Source: Actinomycetes bacterium
GTDB taxonomy: Bacteria; Actinomycetota; Actinomycetes; Propionibacteriales; Nocardioidaceae
Assembly: GCA_023415395.1 (NCBI GenBank)
Contig: JAEZKN010000602.1
Location: forward strand, 1 to 14,670
DNA length: 14,670 nt
Reading direction: 5' to 3'
Position 1 is the first letter of the stretch. Each line of letters starts with the position of its first letter. The notes below the pieces were generated by a model. It was given only the letters and a program-made list of their open reading frames with translations, did no database searches and was not told the DNA's origin. This document shows, piece by piece, positions 1-6,901 of this stretch. The position numbers and the translations under genes are program-made.

Positions 1-501
1 ATGGGCCAGTTCCGCGACCAGCTCGAGAACTTCGACGAGCGCGAGATCGACCGGATCCAGGCGATCATCCAGTCGATGACGCCGGCCGAGCGGGCCAACC
101 CCAAGCTCATCGACGGCTCCCGTCGCGCCCGCATCGCGAAGGGCTCGGGTCGTCAGGTCTCGGACGTGAACCAGCTCGTCGACCGTTTCTTCGAGGCCCG
201 CAAGATGATGCAGTCCCTCGCCAAGGGCGGCGGGCTGCCCGGCATGCCGGGGATGCCCGGGATGCCGGGAATGGGCGGCGGCAAGCGCGGCAAGGCCAAG
301 GCGCAGCCCAAGAAGGGCAAGGGCGCGAAGCGGTCCGGCAACCCGGCCAAGGCCGCCCAGCAGGCCGCGGCCGCGAAGGAGAAGGCCGCCGCAGCGGGCG
401 GGAACCCCTTCGGCAACCCGGACGCCGGCGAGCCGGTCGACTACGAGCAGGCCGCCGCTGCGCTCAACCTGCCGAAGGACTTCTCGAAGTACCTGAAGTG
501 A
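1..501 (+). CDS. ffh: Signal recognition particle protein Ffh (SRP54), C-terminal M domain, 5' truncated by window
   Basis: This is the last 166 codons of SRP54, the GTPase that binds signal sequences and 4.5S RNA and delivers ribosomes to FtsY at the membrane. The N and G domains lie upstream of the window, and the ATG at base 1 is almost certainly an internal methionine. Residues 20-50 of the visible part carry the M-domain block: SMTPAER, a following NPK, then SRRARIAKGSG, which is the RNA-binding helix-turn-helix segment. The run RFFEARKMM (63-71) follows. A Gly-Met-Pro repeat (about 80-92) leads into a Lys/Ala-rich basic tail (95-135), then a short acidic end closing on FSKYLK. Such low-complexity tails are common in actinobacterial Ffh. 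The stop overlaps the GTG of the next gene by four bases (GTGA), which implies translational coupling. Confidence 0.96.
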   Translation: MGQFRDQLENFDEREIDRIQAIIQSMTPAERANPKLIDGSRRARIAKGSGRQVSDVNQLVDRFFEARKMMQSLAKGGGLPGMPGMPGMPGMGGGKRGKAKAQPKKGKGAKRSGNPAKAAQQAAAAKEKAAAAGGNPFGNPDAGEPVDYEQAAAALNLPKDFSKYLK

Positions 502-860
502 CGGTCCTCGTCGTCGACGGCGCCAACGTCGGCGGCAGCCGCCCGGCCGGCTGGGGGAAGGACCGGGCCGGTGCGGCGCGCCGGCTCCACGAGGCGCTGC
601 TGGTCGCCGACCTCTCCTACGACGTCGTGCTGGTCCTCGAGGGGGCGGCCAAGGGCGGGGTGCGGGCGGGCCGCGACGGCCACCTCCGCACCGTGCACGC
701 GGCCAAGGACGGCGACGCGACGATCGTCGAGCAGGCCCGCGCCGCCGCGGAGAGGGGCGAGCGGGGCGTGGTGGGCACCGCCGACCGGATGCTCCGGGCC
801 CGCGTGAGCGGCGTCGGCGCCCAGGCGCTCAGCCCCGGCTGGCTGCTCGACCAGATCTAG
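498..860 (+). CDS. NYN/PIN-like domain protein (putative nuclease fold) coupled to ffh
   Basis: This is a 120-residue protein with a GTG start inside the ffh stop (GTGA overlap). It opens with a beta strand and the motif VLVVDGANVGGSRP (3-16), typical of NYN/PIN-like nuclease folds, where the first Asp (D7) is a metal ligand. Other candidate acidic ligands are E49 in VLVLEG, D71 and D73 in the KDGD segment, and D96 in VGTADRMLRARV. The alternating hydrophobic strands and helices fit a small Rossmann-like PIN core without extra domains. The family has been annotated variously as RNA-binding protein or NTP pyrophosphohydrolase, and I would not trust either substrate. Coupling to ffh suggests co-expression with SRP and possibly an RNA-related role, which is inference. 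It ends only 6 bases before the convergent ROK gene, with no visible terminator between. Confidence 0.8.
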   Translation: MTVLVVDGANVGGSRPAGWGKDRAGAARRLHEALLVADLSYDVVLVLEGAAKGGVRAGRDGHLRTVHAAKDGDATIVEQARAAAERGERGVVGTADRMLRARVSGVGAQALSPGWLLDQI

Positions 861-866
861 CCCGAC

Positions 867-2000
867 CTACACGGCGACCCGCGCGATCGCCAGCGACACC
901 GCCCCGAGGACCTCGGCGCGGTCGCCCAGCGAGCCGGGGACGACGCGCACCGCCGCGGCGGTCTCCGGCTGGGCGTAGCGGTCGACCGATGCCCGCACGG
1001 CCGCGAGCATCGAGGTCGCGTGCCCGAGGGAGCCGCCGAGGACGACCAGCGCCGGGTTGAGGTTGTTGCAGAGGTCGGCCAGCGCGCGCCCGACCGCGCG
1101 GCCGGCGTCGGAGAGCACCCGCCGGACCGCGGCGTCGCCCCCGGCCTCGAGGGCGAGGGCCCGCTCCACGGTCAGCTCCTCGTCGTACGCCGGCTGGAGG
1201 GTGGCGAGCAGGCGCGGAGCGGCGACCAGCGTCTCGAGGCAGCCGCGGTTGCCGCATCGGCAGACGGGCCCGTCCTCGTCGACCTGGACGTGGCCGAGCT
1301 CGCCCGCGGTGCCGGTCGCGCCGCGGTGCAGGCGGCCGGAGAGCAGCAGGCCGGCACCCACGCCGCTGGCCACCTTGACGTACACCACGTCGGCCACGCC
1401 GCGCGCGGCGCCGTGCCCGTGCTCGGCCAGGGCGCCCAGGTTGGCGTCGTTGTCGGCGTGCACGGGGACGCCGAGGCGGCGGTGGAGCTCGTCGGCGGGG
1501 GAGATCTCCCGCCAGCCCGGCAGGATCCCCGTGCCCACCCGGGCCGAGCGCCGGTCGAGCGGCCCCGGCACGCACATGCCCACGGCGTCGAGGTCGCCGG
1601 TCGCGAGGGACCGGACCATCCGCGCGGCGCGCTCGATCGCCGCCGGCCCGTCCTCGTCGACGTCCACCGCTTCGGTCTCCTCGGCGAGGACCGCACCGCG
1701 CCGGTCGGCGACGGCGACCCGGACGTGCCGGTGCCCGAGGTCGACCCCGGCGACCCCGCCCCCGGGTGTCGCGAGCGCGACCAGCAGCGGTGGGCGTCCG
1801 CTCCCGCCCTTGTGCGGCCGGCCCCGGTCGGTCTCGACCACGTGGCCCGCCGCGATCAGCTCGCCGACCAGGCTGGACACGGTGGTGCGCGAGAGCCCGG
1901 TGCCGCGGACCAGGTCCGCCCGGCTCATCGGGCCGCCGCCCGCGAGCAGGGACGTGATCGCGCGGCGGTTGCTCTCCCGGAGCCGTTCGAGGGAGGCCAT
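867..2000 (-). CDS. ROK-family transcriptional regulator (NagC/XylR type)
   Basis: The 377-residue protein has an N-terminal winged helix (about 15-56, with SRADLVRGTGLSRTTVSSLV as the DNA-binding core) and a C-terminal ROK sugar-kinase-like domain. The ROK features are the phosphate-loop motif VDLGHRHVRVAVAD (86-99), NDAN (184-187), GELGH (233-237) and the zinc motif CxCGxxGCxE (247-256). Family members are sugar-responsive repressors, and some retain kinase activity. The ATG at 2000 lies 6 bases after a -10-like TAGCGT (2012-2007), and no Shine-Dalgarno is seen, so the mRNA may be leaderless. The gene is divergent from the GH3 gene across a 137-base spacer that contains a dyad, so it very likely controls that gene, with a glucoside or oligosaccharide breakdown product as inducer (inference). 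The long plus-strand reading frames across it lack family motifs and are shadows. Confidence 0.93.
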   Translation of the reverse strand: MASLERLRESNRRAITSLLAGGGPMSRADLVRGTGLSRTTVSSLVGELIAAGHVVETDRGRPHKGGSGRPPLLVALATPGGGVAGVDLGHRHVRVAVADRRGAVLAEETEAVDVDEDGPAAIERAARMVRSLATGDLDAVGMCVPGPLDRRSARVGTGILPGWREISPADELHRRLGVPVHADNDANLGALAEHGHGAARGVADVVYVKVASGVGAGLLLSGRLHRGATGTAGELGHVQVDEDGPVCRCGNRGCLETLVAAPRLLATLQPAYDEELTVERALALEAGGDAAVRRVLSDAGRAVGRALADLCNNLNPALVVLGGSLGHATSMLAAVRASVDRYAQPETAAAVRVVPGSLGDRAEVLGAVSLAIARVAV

Positions 2001-2006
2001 GGCCCG

Positions 2007-2012
2007 ACGCTA
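2007..2012 (-). promoter_or_regulatory. -10-like element for the ROK gene, possible leaderless start
   Basis: Read on the minus strand this is TAGCGT, with 6 bases between it and the ATG at 2000. A start point 6-7 bases after the -10 would fall on the start codon. No convincing -35 was found 17 bases further upstream (TGCGGA, 2035-2030). The identical hexamer serves the divergent GH3 promoter. Confidence 0.4.
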
Positions 2013-2037
2013 CGTCGGTTCGTCCGTGATCCGCACT

Positions 2038-2069
2038 AATGCGTGCGTCCACCGCGGTCTTTGCGCATT
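2038..2069. promoter_or_regulatory. Candidate operator dyad in the ROK-GH3 intergenic region
   Basis: The inverted repeat AATGCG-N20-CGCATT (arms 2038-2043 and 2064-2069) has the palindrome ACCGCGGT (2051-2058) almost at its centre. The right arm overlaps the first two bases of the GH3 -35 hexamer (2068-2073), the arrangement expected for repression by steric hindrance. The likely ligand is the ROK regulator encoded alongside. The arms are only 6 bases, so this is suggestive, not proven. Confidence 0.45.
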
Positions 2070-2096
2070 GACCCGGACATACGGCGTTCCTAGCGT
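2068..2096 (+). promoter_or_regulatory. Vegetative-type promoter of the GH3 gene
   Basis: The -35 is TTGACC (2068-2073), the spacer is exactly 17 bases, and the -10 is TAGCGT (2091-2096). The predicted start point near 2103 leaves a short 5' leader with a good ribosome site AAGGAGA (2124-2130), seven bases before the ATG at 2138. Confidence 0.6.
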
Positions 2097-2137
2097 GACC
2101 GCCATCACACTTCTTGATCGGGCAAGGAGATCCCCCC

Positions 2138-4096
2138 ATGTTCCGTGCTGTCCTCGCGACCCTGGCCGGCGGCGCCTTCGCGGCCGCGCTGCTCCAACCC
2201 ACGGCCCCGGCCGTCGGCGACGACCCGCCGCCGTACCAGGACCCCACCCAGCCCACCGACGTCCGCGTCGCCGACCTGCTCGGCCGGATGTCGCTGGCCG
2301 AGAAGATCGGCCAGATGGCCCAGGCCGAGCGCGTCGACATCGACGCCGACCCCTCGCTCATCACCGAGTTCCGCCTGGGCAGCGTGCTCTCCGGCGGCGG
2401 GTCCGTGCCCGACCCCAACACGCCCGAGGCGTGGGCCGACATGGTCGACCGCTACCAGCAGGCCGCCCTGGACACCCCGCTCGGCATCCCGCTGCTCTAC
2501 GGCGTCGACGCGGTCCACGGGCACGCGAACCTCAACGGTGCCACCGTCTTCCCGCACAACATCGGCCTCGGCGCCACGCGCGACCCGGAGCTCGTGGAGC
2601 GGATCGCGCACATCACCGCCGAGGAGACCCGGGCCACCGGCCCGCAATGGGCGTTCGCGCCCTGCCTCTGCGTGGCCCGCGACGACCGCTGGGGCCGCAC
2701 CTACGAGAGCTTCGGCGAGACGCCGCAGCTGGTGATCTCGATGGAGACCGCGATCGACGGCCTCCAAGGCGGGCCGGGCGAGCTCGACGAGCCGGACCGG
2801 GTGCTGGCCAGCGCCAAGCACTTCGCCGGTGACGGGCTGACCGCCTGGGGGACCGGCGAGGGCGACTACACCCTCGACCAGGGCATCGACCAGGTCAGCC
2901 GCGCGGAGTTCGAGCGGCTGGCGCTGCGGCCCTACGTGCCGGCGGTCCGGCGCCACGACGTCGGCACGATCATGCCGTCGTTCTCCAGCGTCGACTGGAC
3001 CGAGGACGGACTGGGCAACCCGGTGAAGATGCACGCCAACGGCGAGCTGCTCACCGACTGGCTCAAGGAGGAGCAGGGCTTCGAGGGCTTCGTGATCTCC
3101 GACTGGCGGGCCATCCGGCAGATCCCGGGCACCTACGCCGAGCAGGTCGAGGCGGCGGTGAACGCCGGCGTCGACATGTTCATGGAGCCGATCCAGGCAC
3201 CGAACAACCCCACCGGCTGGGACGAGTTCATCCCCACGCTCACCCAGCTCGTGGCCGACGGCGACGTGTCCGAGGAGCGCATCGACGACGCGGTCTCGGG
3301 GATCCTCGCGGCCAAGTTCGAGCTCGGGCTCTTCGAGCACCCGTTCACCGACCGCACCCACCTCGACGAGGTCGGCAGTGCGGCGCACCGCAAGGTCGCC
3401 CGGCGCGCGGTCGCCGAGAGCCAGGTCCTGCTGCGCAACAAGGGCCAGGCACTGCCCCTCCAGCCCCGGAAGGACGTCTACGTCGCCGGGAGCAACGCCG
3501 ACAACATCGGCAACCAGGCCGGCGGCTGGACGCTGACCTGGCAGGGCGGCTCGACCAACGTCATCCCCGGCACGACCATCCTCGACGGGATCGAGCAGTC
3601 GGCGCGCGGTGACGTCGTGTTCAGCGCGACGGCGGCCGCGCGGATCCCGCGCAAGGCGGTCGGTGTCGTGGTCGTCGGCGAGACGCCGTACGCCGAGGGC
3701 TTCGGTGACGTCGGCGGGCCGCAGTGGGCCTACGACCCGGGGGACAACAACGTCCCGCGGCCGAAGCAGACGATGCGCCTCTCCGACGCGGACACCCGGG
3801 CCGTGCAGAAGGTCTGCTCCCGGACGGTCTCGTGCACCGTGCTCGTCGTCTCCGGGCGCCCGGTGGTGCTCCCGCCGGCCCTGCTGAAGAGGGTCGACGC
3901 GCTGGTCGCGTCGTGGCTGCCGGGCAGCGAGGGCGCGGGGGTCGCCGACGTGCTCTACGGCGACCGTCCCTTCACCGGCCGGCTGCCGGTCTCCTGGCCG
4001 CGGCGCGTGGACCAGGAGCCGATCAACGTCGGTGACGCGGGCTACGACCCGCTCTATCCCTACGGCCACGGCCTGAGGACCCGACGGGGGCGGTAG
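2138..4096 (+). CDS. Secreted glycoside hydrolase family 3 protein (beta-glucosidase / exo-beta-glucanase type)
   Basis: The protein has 652 residues from the ATG at 2138, chosen because AAGGAGA sits seven bases upstream; a TTG at 2114 would place that site inside the gene. The N-terminus (MFRAVLATLAGGAFAAALLQ) looks like a signal peptide with an A-P-A site near residue 25, so the enzyme is probably exported. The (alpha/beta)8 domain includes LYGVDAVHGHANLNGATVFPHN (120-141), KHFAGDG (227-233) and the nucleophile motif GFVISDW with D322. The second domain has VVVVGETPYAEGFGD with the candidate acid/base E515, and it ends with YPYGHGL. The resemblance is to plant and bacterial exo-1,3/1,4-beta-glucanases, which release glucose from beta-glucans or cello-oligosaccharides; the exact substrate cannot be read from sequence. 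A ROK regulator is divergent upstream and an amidohydrolase follows after 11 bases. Confidence 0.93.
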   Translation: MFRAVLATLAGGAFAAALLQPTAPAVGDDPPPYQDPTQPTDVRVADLLGRMSLAEKIGQMAQAERVDIDADPSLITEFRLGSVLSGGGSVPDPNTPEAWADMVDRYQQAALDTPLGIPLLYGVDAVHGHANLNGATVFPHNIGLGATRDPELVERIAHITAEETRATGPQWAFAPCLCVARDDRWGRTYESFGETPQLVISMETAIDGLQGGPGELDEPDRVLASAKHFAGDGLTAWGTGEGDYTLDQGIDQVSRAEFERLALRPYVPAVRRHDVGTIMPSFSSVDWTEDGLGNPVKMHANGELLTDWLKEEQGFEGFVISDWRAIRQIPGTYAEQVEAAVNAGVDMFMEPIQAPNNPTGWDEFIPTLTQLVADGDVSEERIDDAVSGILAAKFELGLFEHPFTDRTHLDEVGSAAHRKVARRAVAESQVLLRNKGQALPLQPRKDVYVAGSNADNIGNQAGGWTLTWQGGSTNVIPGTTILDGIEQSARGDVVFSATAAARIPRKAVGVVVVGETPYAEGFGDVGGPQWAYDPGDNNVPRPKQTMRLSDADTRAVQKVCSRTVSCTVLVVSGRPVVLPPALLKRVDALVASWLPGSEGAGVADVLYGDRPFTGRLPVSWPRRVDQEPINVGDAGYDPLYPYGHGLRTRRGR

Positions 4097-4099
4097 CGT
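4094..4099 (+). promoter_or_regulatory. -10-like hexamer overlapping the GH3 stop codon
   Basis: TAGCGT includes the GH3 stop TAG and lies 8 bases before the ATG at 4108, matching the -10 used by GH3 and ROK. No clear -35 is present. It could let the amidohydrolase be transcribed independently as a leaderless message. Confidence is low because a stop codon supplies TAG for free. Confidence 0.3.
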
Positions 4100-4107
4100 C
4101 CGGGGGC

Positions 4108-5181
4108 ATGCCCGCCCTCCGCTTCTCCGGTCCCGTCCTGCCCGACGGTGAGGCGCGCGACCTCTACGTCGTCGACGGCACGGTCACCTACGAGCCGGTC
4201 CCCGGCTCCGACCGTGCCGTCGACGGCTGGATCGTGCCCGGCCTGGTCGACGCCCACTGCCACCTCGGCCTGGACGACGACGGCGCGATCTCCGACGAGG
4301 CGACCGAGCAGCAGGCGATCGAGGACCGCGACGGCGGCGCGCTGCTGATCCGCGACTGCGGCTCCGCCGCCGACACCTCCTGGATCCACGAGCGCGAGGA
4401 CCTGCCGCGGTTGATCCGGGCGGGGCGGCACATCGCGCGGACCAAGCGCTACATCCGCAACTACGCCCACGAGGTCGAGCCGGCCGACCTGGCCGCGACC
4501 GTCGCCCAGGAGGCACAGCGCGGGGACGGGTGGGTCAAGCTCGTCGGGGACTGGATCTCCCGCGAGGACGGTGACCTGCGGCCGTCGTTCCCCGCCGAGG
4601 CGTTCGCCGAGGCGATCCGGGTGGCGCACGAGCACGGCGCCCGGGTGACCGCGCACTGCTTCGGCCACGAGGTGCTCACCGACCTCATCGAGGCCGGGAT
4701 CGACTGCATCGAGCACGGCACCGGGCTGCACCCCGACCAGATCGAGGCCATGGTCGCCGGGGGAGTGGCCCTGGTCCCGACGGTGATGCAGCTCGACAAG
4801 TTCCCGGGCTACGCCGCGGCCGGGCGGCAGAAGTTCCCGGCGTACTCCCGCACGATGACCGACCTCTACATCCGGCGCCGAGACACGGTCATGGCGGCCT
4901 ACGAGGCGGGCGTCCCGCTCTACGCCGGCTCCGACGGCGGGGGGATCAGCCGGCACGGCAACCTCGCCGGTGAGGTCATCGCGATGACCTCGATCGGGCT
5001 GCCGGCGGAGTACGCGCTCGGCGCCGCCTCGTGGCGAGCCCGCGCGTGGCTGGGGCGGAACGCCGGCCTCGACGAGGGCGCGCCCGCGGACTTCGTCGTC
5101 TACGACGCCGACCCGCTCCAGGACCTCTCGGTGCTGCTCCGGCCCGCGGCCGTCGTGCTGCGCGGCCGGGTCGTGGCCTGA
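4108..5181 (+). CDS. Metal-dependent amidohydrolase (imidazolonepropionase/prolidase-like)
   Basis: This 357-residue protein of the amidohydrolase superfamily uses a TIM barrel with a one- or two-metal centre for hydrolysis of amide or related bonds. Visible ligands in order are HxH in GLVDAHCHLG (H50, H52), K144 in WVKLVGDW (likely the bridging lysine), H183 in VTAHCFG, H203 in IEHGTG and the catalytic aspartate D276 in AGSDGG. The beta-sandwich that flanks the barrel is formed by residues 1-40 and 320-357 (APADFVVYDADPL). No signal peptide is seen, so it is cytoplasmic. An amidohydrolase between ffh and rpsP is conserved in actinobacteria (M. tuberculosis Rv2915c), so it belongs to the ancestral locus and not to the GH3 insertion. 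No Shine-Dalgarno is visible. The substrate is unknown. Confidence 0.9.
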   Translation: MPALRFSGPVLPDGEARDLYVVDGTVTYEPVPGSDRAVDGWIVPGLVDAHCHLGLDDDGAISDEATEQQAIEDRDGGALLIRDCGSAADTSWIHEREDLPRLIRAGRHIARTKRYIRNYAHEVEPADLAATVAQEAQRGDGWVKLVGDWISREDGDLRPSFPAEAFAEAIRVAHEHGARVTAHCFGHEVLTDLIEAGIDCIEHGTGLHPDQIEAMVAGGVALVPTVMQLDKFPGYAAAGRQKFPAYSRTMTDLYIRRRDTVMAAYEAGVPLYAGSDGGGISRHGNLAGEVIAMTSIGLPAEYALGAASWRARAWLGRNAGLDEGAPADFVVYDADPLQDLSVLLRPAAVVLRGRVVA

Positions 5182-5190
5182 GCGCCGCGC

Positions 5191-5781
5191 TCAGACGCCC
5201 CGGGGTCGCGCCGGGCGCAGTGACCAGAGGATGCCGGTCCAGAGCACGATGACCAGCCCGACCAGCGCGAGCAGGCCCGGCAGGACGATCGCGAGGAGGA
5301 CGCCGGCCGCGAGGGTCTCGAGCTCGGGGACCGACCCGATCAGCACCAGGTCGTCGTCGGGGTCGGTCCCCGCCGCCGGCGTGCAGGTGACCTCGAGCTC
5401 GCCGGAGCCGGGATCGAAGCGGTAGGCGCCGACCAGGTCCTCGCCCTCGTCGGTCCGCTCGTAGTCGTCGGTGACGCGGCGCAGCGGGATCTCCTGACCG
5501 GTCGCGGCGTCGGCGACCCGGCAGGAGGCATCGTCGTCGGCGAGCCACATCAGCCGGTCGCCGTCGGTGCTCACGCTGACCCGGTGCGGCTGGCCGTCGG
5601 CCCGGACGGTCGCGTCGGAGGCGAGGAAGCCGACCAGGAGCAGCACGATCAGCACGACCGAGGCGGCGATCGAGAGCAGGAACAGCCCCAGCCCGAGCAC
5701 GAACCAGCCGGCACTGGGCCGGTCCTTGCGGGGTCGGGGCGGCGCAGGAGCCGCGCCGGTGCTCGCCGGTTCGCTCGTCAT
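5191..5781 (-). CDS. Hypothetical membrane protein with two transmembrane helices and an exposed domain
   Basis: I do not recognise the family. From the ATG at 5781 it has 196 residues: a Pro/Ala-rich cytoplasmic N-terminus (1-24) with basic residues at 16-21, TM helix 1 (about 25-55), a polar acidic domain (56-155) with many Asp/Glu and two cysteines (C87, C133) that could form a disulfide, TM helix 2 (about 156-187) and a short basic tail (PARPRGV). The positive-inside rule puts both ends in the cytoplasm and the middle domain outside. The reading frame stays open upstream to 6003, but that stretch looks like non-coding sequence. It converges on the amidohydrolase (9 bases between stops) and is divergent from rpsP. 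A weak -10-like CACAGT lies 6 bases before the start, so a leaderless message is possible. Confidence 0.7.
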   Translation of the reverse strand: MTSEPASTGAAPAPPRPRKDRPSAGWFVLGLGLFLLSIAASVVLIVLLLVGFLASDATVRADGQPHRVSVSTDGDRLMWLADDDASCRVADAATGQEIPLRRVTDDYERTDEGEDLVGAYRFDPGSGELEVTCTPAAGTDPDDDLVLIGSVPELETLAAGVLLAIVLPGLLALVGLVIVLWTGILWSLRPARPRGV

Positions 5782-5871
5782 GTCGGCACTGTGCCCGATC
5801 GGGGCGGACCTGCGGAAGGTCCGGCCGGCCCGGTCCTTCGGGTGGGGGCCTTGGAGGCCAGCCCCGCCCGA

Positions 5872-6035
5872 TTTCGGCAACGGCGCGCGGTTCTGGCAGA
5901 CTTGGCCGCTGAGTCCTGCGCGCCCGGACCCTCTCACCCGGACGTCGCAGAGCCCATCGATGGTCCTGACCGGTGCTTTCCCCACCTGGCGCAGGGCCCT
6001 CACCCACTAAACGATTCCGAGGAGACACCACAAAC
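5872..6035 (+). promoter_or_regulatory. rpsP upstream region: weak promoter candidate and structured 5' leader
   Basis: This lies in the longest gene-free stretch (5782-6035). A possible promoter has -10 CAGACT (5897-5902) with a poor -35 near 5872-5879. Downstream, GTCCTGCGC (5913-5921) can pair with GCGCAGGGC (5989-5997) over nine positions, one of them G-U. Inside this, GGACC (5926-5930) can pair with GGTCC (5962-5966), and GGTG (5972-5975) with CACC (5983-5986). GGTCCTG (5962-5968) can alternatively pair with CAGGGCC (5992-5998), so two folds compete. A leader that controls ribosomal protein synthesis is plausible, but this rests on pairing alone. The rest of 5782-5871 shows only a short GC hairpin (5847-5859). 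Confidence 0.35.
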
Positions 6036-6566
6036 GTGGCCGTCAAGATCCGTCTCAAGCGCCTGGGCAAGGTCCGGGTGCCGCAGTACCGCATCGTCGT
6101 CGTCGACTCGCGCAAGAAGCGCGACGGCCGCGTGATCGAGGAGATCGGCAAGTACCACCCCAAGGAGAACCCGTCGTACATCGACGTCGTCTCCGAGCGG
6201 GCGCAGTACTGGCTCGGCGTCGGCGCACAGCCGTCGGACGCCGTCGCCAAGATCCTCAAGATCACCGGTGACTGGCAGACCTTCAAGGGCCACACCGGCA
6301 CCGAGGGCACCCTCAAGGTGGCCGAGCCGAAGCCCGACAAGCTCGAGATCTTCAACCAGGCGCTCAAGGAGGCTCAGTCCGAGCCCAAGAGCGAGGCCGT
6401 CACCAAGAAGGCCGCCAAGAAGACCGAGAAGAAGGCTGAGGAGGTCCCCGCCGAGGAGACCCCCGCTGCCGAGGAGGCCCCGACCGCCGAGGCCGAGGCC
6501 CCCGCCGAGGCTCCGGCCGAGGAGGCTCCGGCCGCCGAGGCCGACGCCGAGAAGGCTGAGTCCTGA
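6036..6566 (+). CDS. rpsP: 30S ribosomal protein S16 (bS16) with acidic Ala/Glu tail
   Basis: S16 binds 16S rRNA early in 30S assembly. The GTG at 6036 is chosen because the product then begins MAVKIRLKRLGKVRVPQYRIVV, the canonical S16 start, and AGGAG (6020-6024) lies 11 bases upstream. The reading frame is open further upstream but without homology. The core spans residues 1-90 with the usual SRKKRDGRVIEEIGKYHP block (25-42). The protein is 176 residues against about 80-90 for most bacteria: a Lys-rich segment (115-135) is followed by an Ala/Glu/Pro tail (136-176) of AEEAPA-like repeats. Long tails are known in actinobacterial S16 (about 160 residues in M. tuberculosis). The KH gene follows after 5 bases, so they are co-transcribed. 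Confidence 0.97.
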   Translation: MAVKIRLKRLGKVRVPQYRIVVVDSRKKRDGRVIEEIGKYHPKENPSYIDVVSERAQYWLGVGAQPSDAVAKILKITGDWQTFKGHTGTEGTLKVAEPKPDKLEIFNQALKEAQSEPKSEAVTKKAAKKTEKKAEEVPAEETPAAEEAPTAEAEAPAEAPAEEAPAAEADAEKAES

Positions 6567-6571
6567 GCGCC

Positions 6572-6814
6572 ATGCTCGCCGAGGCGCTCGAGCACCTGGT
6601 GCGCGGCGTCGTCGACCACCCCGACGACGTGATCGTGCGGGACAAGCAGCTGCGCCGCGGCTCGATCCTCGAGGTCCGGGTCCACCCCGAGGACCTCGGC
6701 AAGGTGAGCGGGCGGGGCGGGCGCAGGGCGACCGCCTTCCGCACCGTGGTCTCGGCCCTCGCCGGCCGGGGCGGTGCCCGCGTCGACTTCGTCGACACGG
6801 ACCGTCGGCGCTGA
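6572..6814 (+). CDS. khpA: KH-domain RNA-binding protein (KhpA family)
   Basis: This is an 80-residue single KH domain protein. KhpA-type proteins bind RNA, usually as a heterodimer with KhpB, and affect cell division and RNA metabolism in Gram-positive bacteria. Typical features are MLAEALEHLVRGVVDHPDDV at the start, the VRVHPEDLGKV strand (35-45), the GxxG loop GRGG (47-50) and the following helix RRATAFRTVVSAL (51-63). The order rpsP-khpA-rimM-trmD is conserved in Gram-positive bacteria; M. tuberculosis Rv2908c is the equivalent. It starts 5 bases after rpsP with no clear Shine-Dalgarno, so it probably relies on coupling. A strong hairpin follows 23 bases after the stop. Family assignment is firm; the symbol is by homology. 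Confidence 0.9.
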   Translation: MLAEALEHLVRGVVDHPDDVIVRDKQLRRGSILEVRVHPEDLGKVSGRGGRRATAFRTVVSALAGRGGARVDFVDTDRRR

Positions 6815-6837
6815 CCGCTGCGCGTACGCGCTTGATT

Positions 6838-6863
6838 GGGTGCCGCCCGCCGGGGCGGCACCC
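6838..6863 (+). terminator. Terminator-like hairpin (possible attenuator) between khpA and rimM
   Basis: GGGTGCCGCCC (6838-6848) pairs perfectly with GGGCGGCACCC (6853-6863), an 11-bp stem with a 4-base loop. A moderately T-rich tail follows (GTTCGCATTTCTTCTCG). The tail is interrupted, so termination may be partial. The hairpin would separate the rpsP-khpA unit from rimM-trmD or reduce read-through into it. Confidence 0.65.
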
Positions 6864-6865
6864 GT

Positions 6866-6889
6866 TCGCATTTCTTCTCGCATCTCTTC
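6866..6889 (+). repeat. Tandem 12-base direct repeat ahead of rimM
   Basis: TCGCATTTCTTC (6866-6877) is followed directly by TCGCATCTCTTC (6878-6889), 11 of 12 positions identical. It lies between the hairpin and the rimM ribosome site. Only two copies; the function is unknown and it may be a replication-slippage duplication. Confidence 0.6.
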
Positions 6890-6894
6890 GGGAG
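6890..6894 (+). promoter_or_regulatory. Ribosome binding site that fixes the rimM TTG start
   Basis: GGGAG lies seven bases before the TTG at 6902, the only start that gives a normal RimM N-terminus. A start at 6836 would translate through the hairpin and add 22 unrelated residues. Confidence 0.7.
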
Positions 6895-6901
6895 TAGGCA
6901 G

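Noticed and set aside
240..277. Gly-Met-Pro coding repeat in ffh as a variable-number repeat or frameshift site
   Set aside because: Only about four units with varied third bases; methionine-rich low complexity is normal for the Ffh M-domain tail.
829..2442. Long reading frames opposite or in other frames of ROK and GH3 (for example 829-2442 minus, 1057-2832 plus, 2105-4069 minus)
   Set aside because: Arg/Pro/Ala-rich low-complexity translations with no family motifs, overlapping well-supported genes; expected in very GC-rich DNA.
5847..5859. Short GGCCT/AGGCC hairpin upstream of rpsP as a terminator
   Set aside because: Lies between two divergent starts, so it terminates neither gene, and it has only five pairs and no T tract.
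5782..6003. Upstream extension of the minus-strand membrane protein to 6003
   Set aside because: The added residues lack structure typical of a protein, place basic and Cys-containing sequence ahead of TM1, and run into the rpsP leader; the ATG at 5781 is preferred.
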